Shown here in pieces: positions 5,040 to 5,068 of a stretch of 5,068 bases of DNA. The translations under genes and the position numbers were made by a program. The notes below the pieces were generated by a model, which saw nothing but the letters and a program-made list of their open reading frames with translations, did no database searches and had not been told where the DNA came from. The DNA lies in contig QBUR01000091.1 of the NCBI GenBank assembly GCA_013374385.1, positions 1 to 5,068 on the forward strand, given 5' to 3'. Within the stretch, counting starts at the first letter, position 1; every line of letters starts with the position of its first letter. Origin of the DNA: Candidatus Methanocomedens sp. GTDB taxonomy: Archaea; Halobacteriota; Methanosarcinia; Methanosarcinales; Methanocomedenaceae.

Positions 5040-5068
5040 GTTAAATTGATACACTGTCTCCACTACAA

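Larger units (their letters stand above)
4865..5068. other. intergenic region upstream of thpR
   Basis: I see no gene here. The region holds the thpR promoter, two copies of the 9-mer ttttaaacc (4912-4920 and 4938-4946, spaced 26 bp), an inverted repeat (4905-4922), a 10-bp palindrome (4919-4928) and, nearer the edge, a hairpin (5023-5039). Short inverted pieces gtagtg (4988-4993) and cactac (5061-5066) enclose the last 79 bases and might mark the edge of something continuing outside the window, but they are too short to name. Confidence 0.6.

Noticed and set aside
1..5068. CRISPR array, tRNA, rRNA or riboswitch
   Set aside because: I saw no regularly spaced repeats, no cloverleaf-like segment or rRNA-like core, and every gap between genes is only about 200 bases or less without a complex conserved fold that I recognise.
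4980..5068. Insertion sequence end at the right edge
   Set aside because: The inverted pieces are only six bases long, there is no transposase sequence and no visible target duplication, so I kept it only as a low-interest observation.

Overview
The window looks like ordinary chromosomal DNA from a euryarchaeon. I infer a methanogen or anaerobic methane/alkane oxidiser close to Methanosarcinales. The evidence is a class I (archaeal-type) CCA-adding enzyme, an RlmE methyltransferase fused to a C-terminal TRAM domain, a DUF2111 protein (a family I know mainly from methanogens), archaeal-style AT-rich promoters with leaderless or near-leaderless starts, and one good GGTGAT-type ribosome binding site. 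No mobile element, phage gene, CRISPR array or RNA gene is supported.

Layout from left to right. Bases 1-206 are AT-rich and hold no convincing gene, only small palindromes and a T-tract that may end the rlmE transcript. rlmE (minus strand) lies at 207-971. A short divergent promoter region follows, then a plus-strand series: a QueD/6-pyruvoyl-tetrahydropterin-synthase-like gene (1025-1510, starting at TTG), a DUF2111 gene (1574-1909) and a class II-like histone deacetylase family gene (1950-2978). The deacetylase gene converges on cca (minus, 2944-4311) and their 3' ends overlap by 35 bp. cca is preceded, 10 bp away on the same strand, by thpR (4322-4864, minus), giving a thpR-cca operon. 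Bases 4865-5068 hold the thpR promoter and several inverted repeats but no gene.

Four of the six genes act on RNA. rlmE methylates the 23S rRNA A-loop. The QueD-like enzyme probably feeds preQ0/archaeosine synthesis for tRNA. cca builds or repairs the tRNA 3' end. thpR acts on 2',3'-cyclic-phosphate RNA ends, such as those made during tRNA splicing. The deacetylase and the DUF2111 protein are the two whose cellular role is open. I do not see an undescribed system here. The points most worth checking are the deacetylase substrate, the DUF2111 ligand, the overlapping convergent ends and the thpR-cca coupling.
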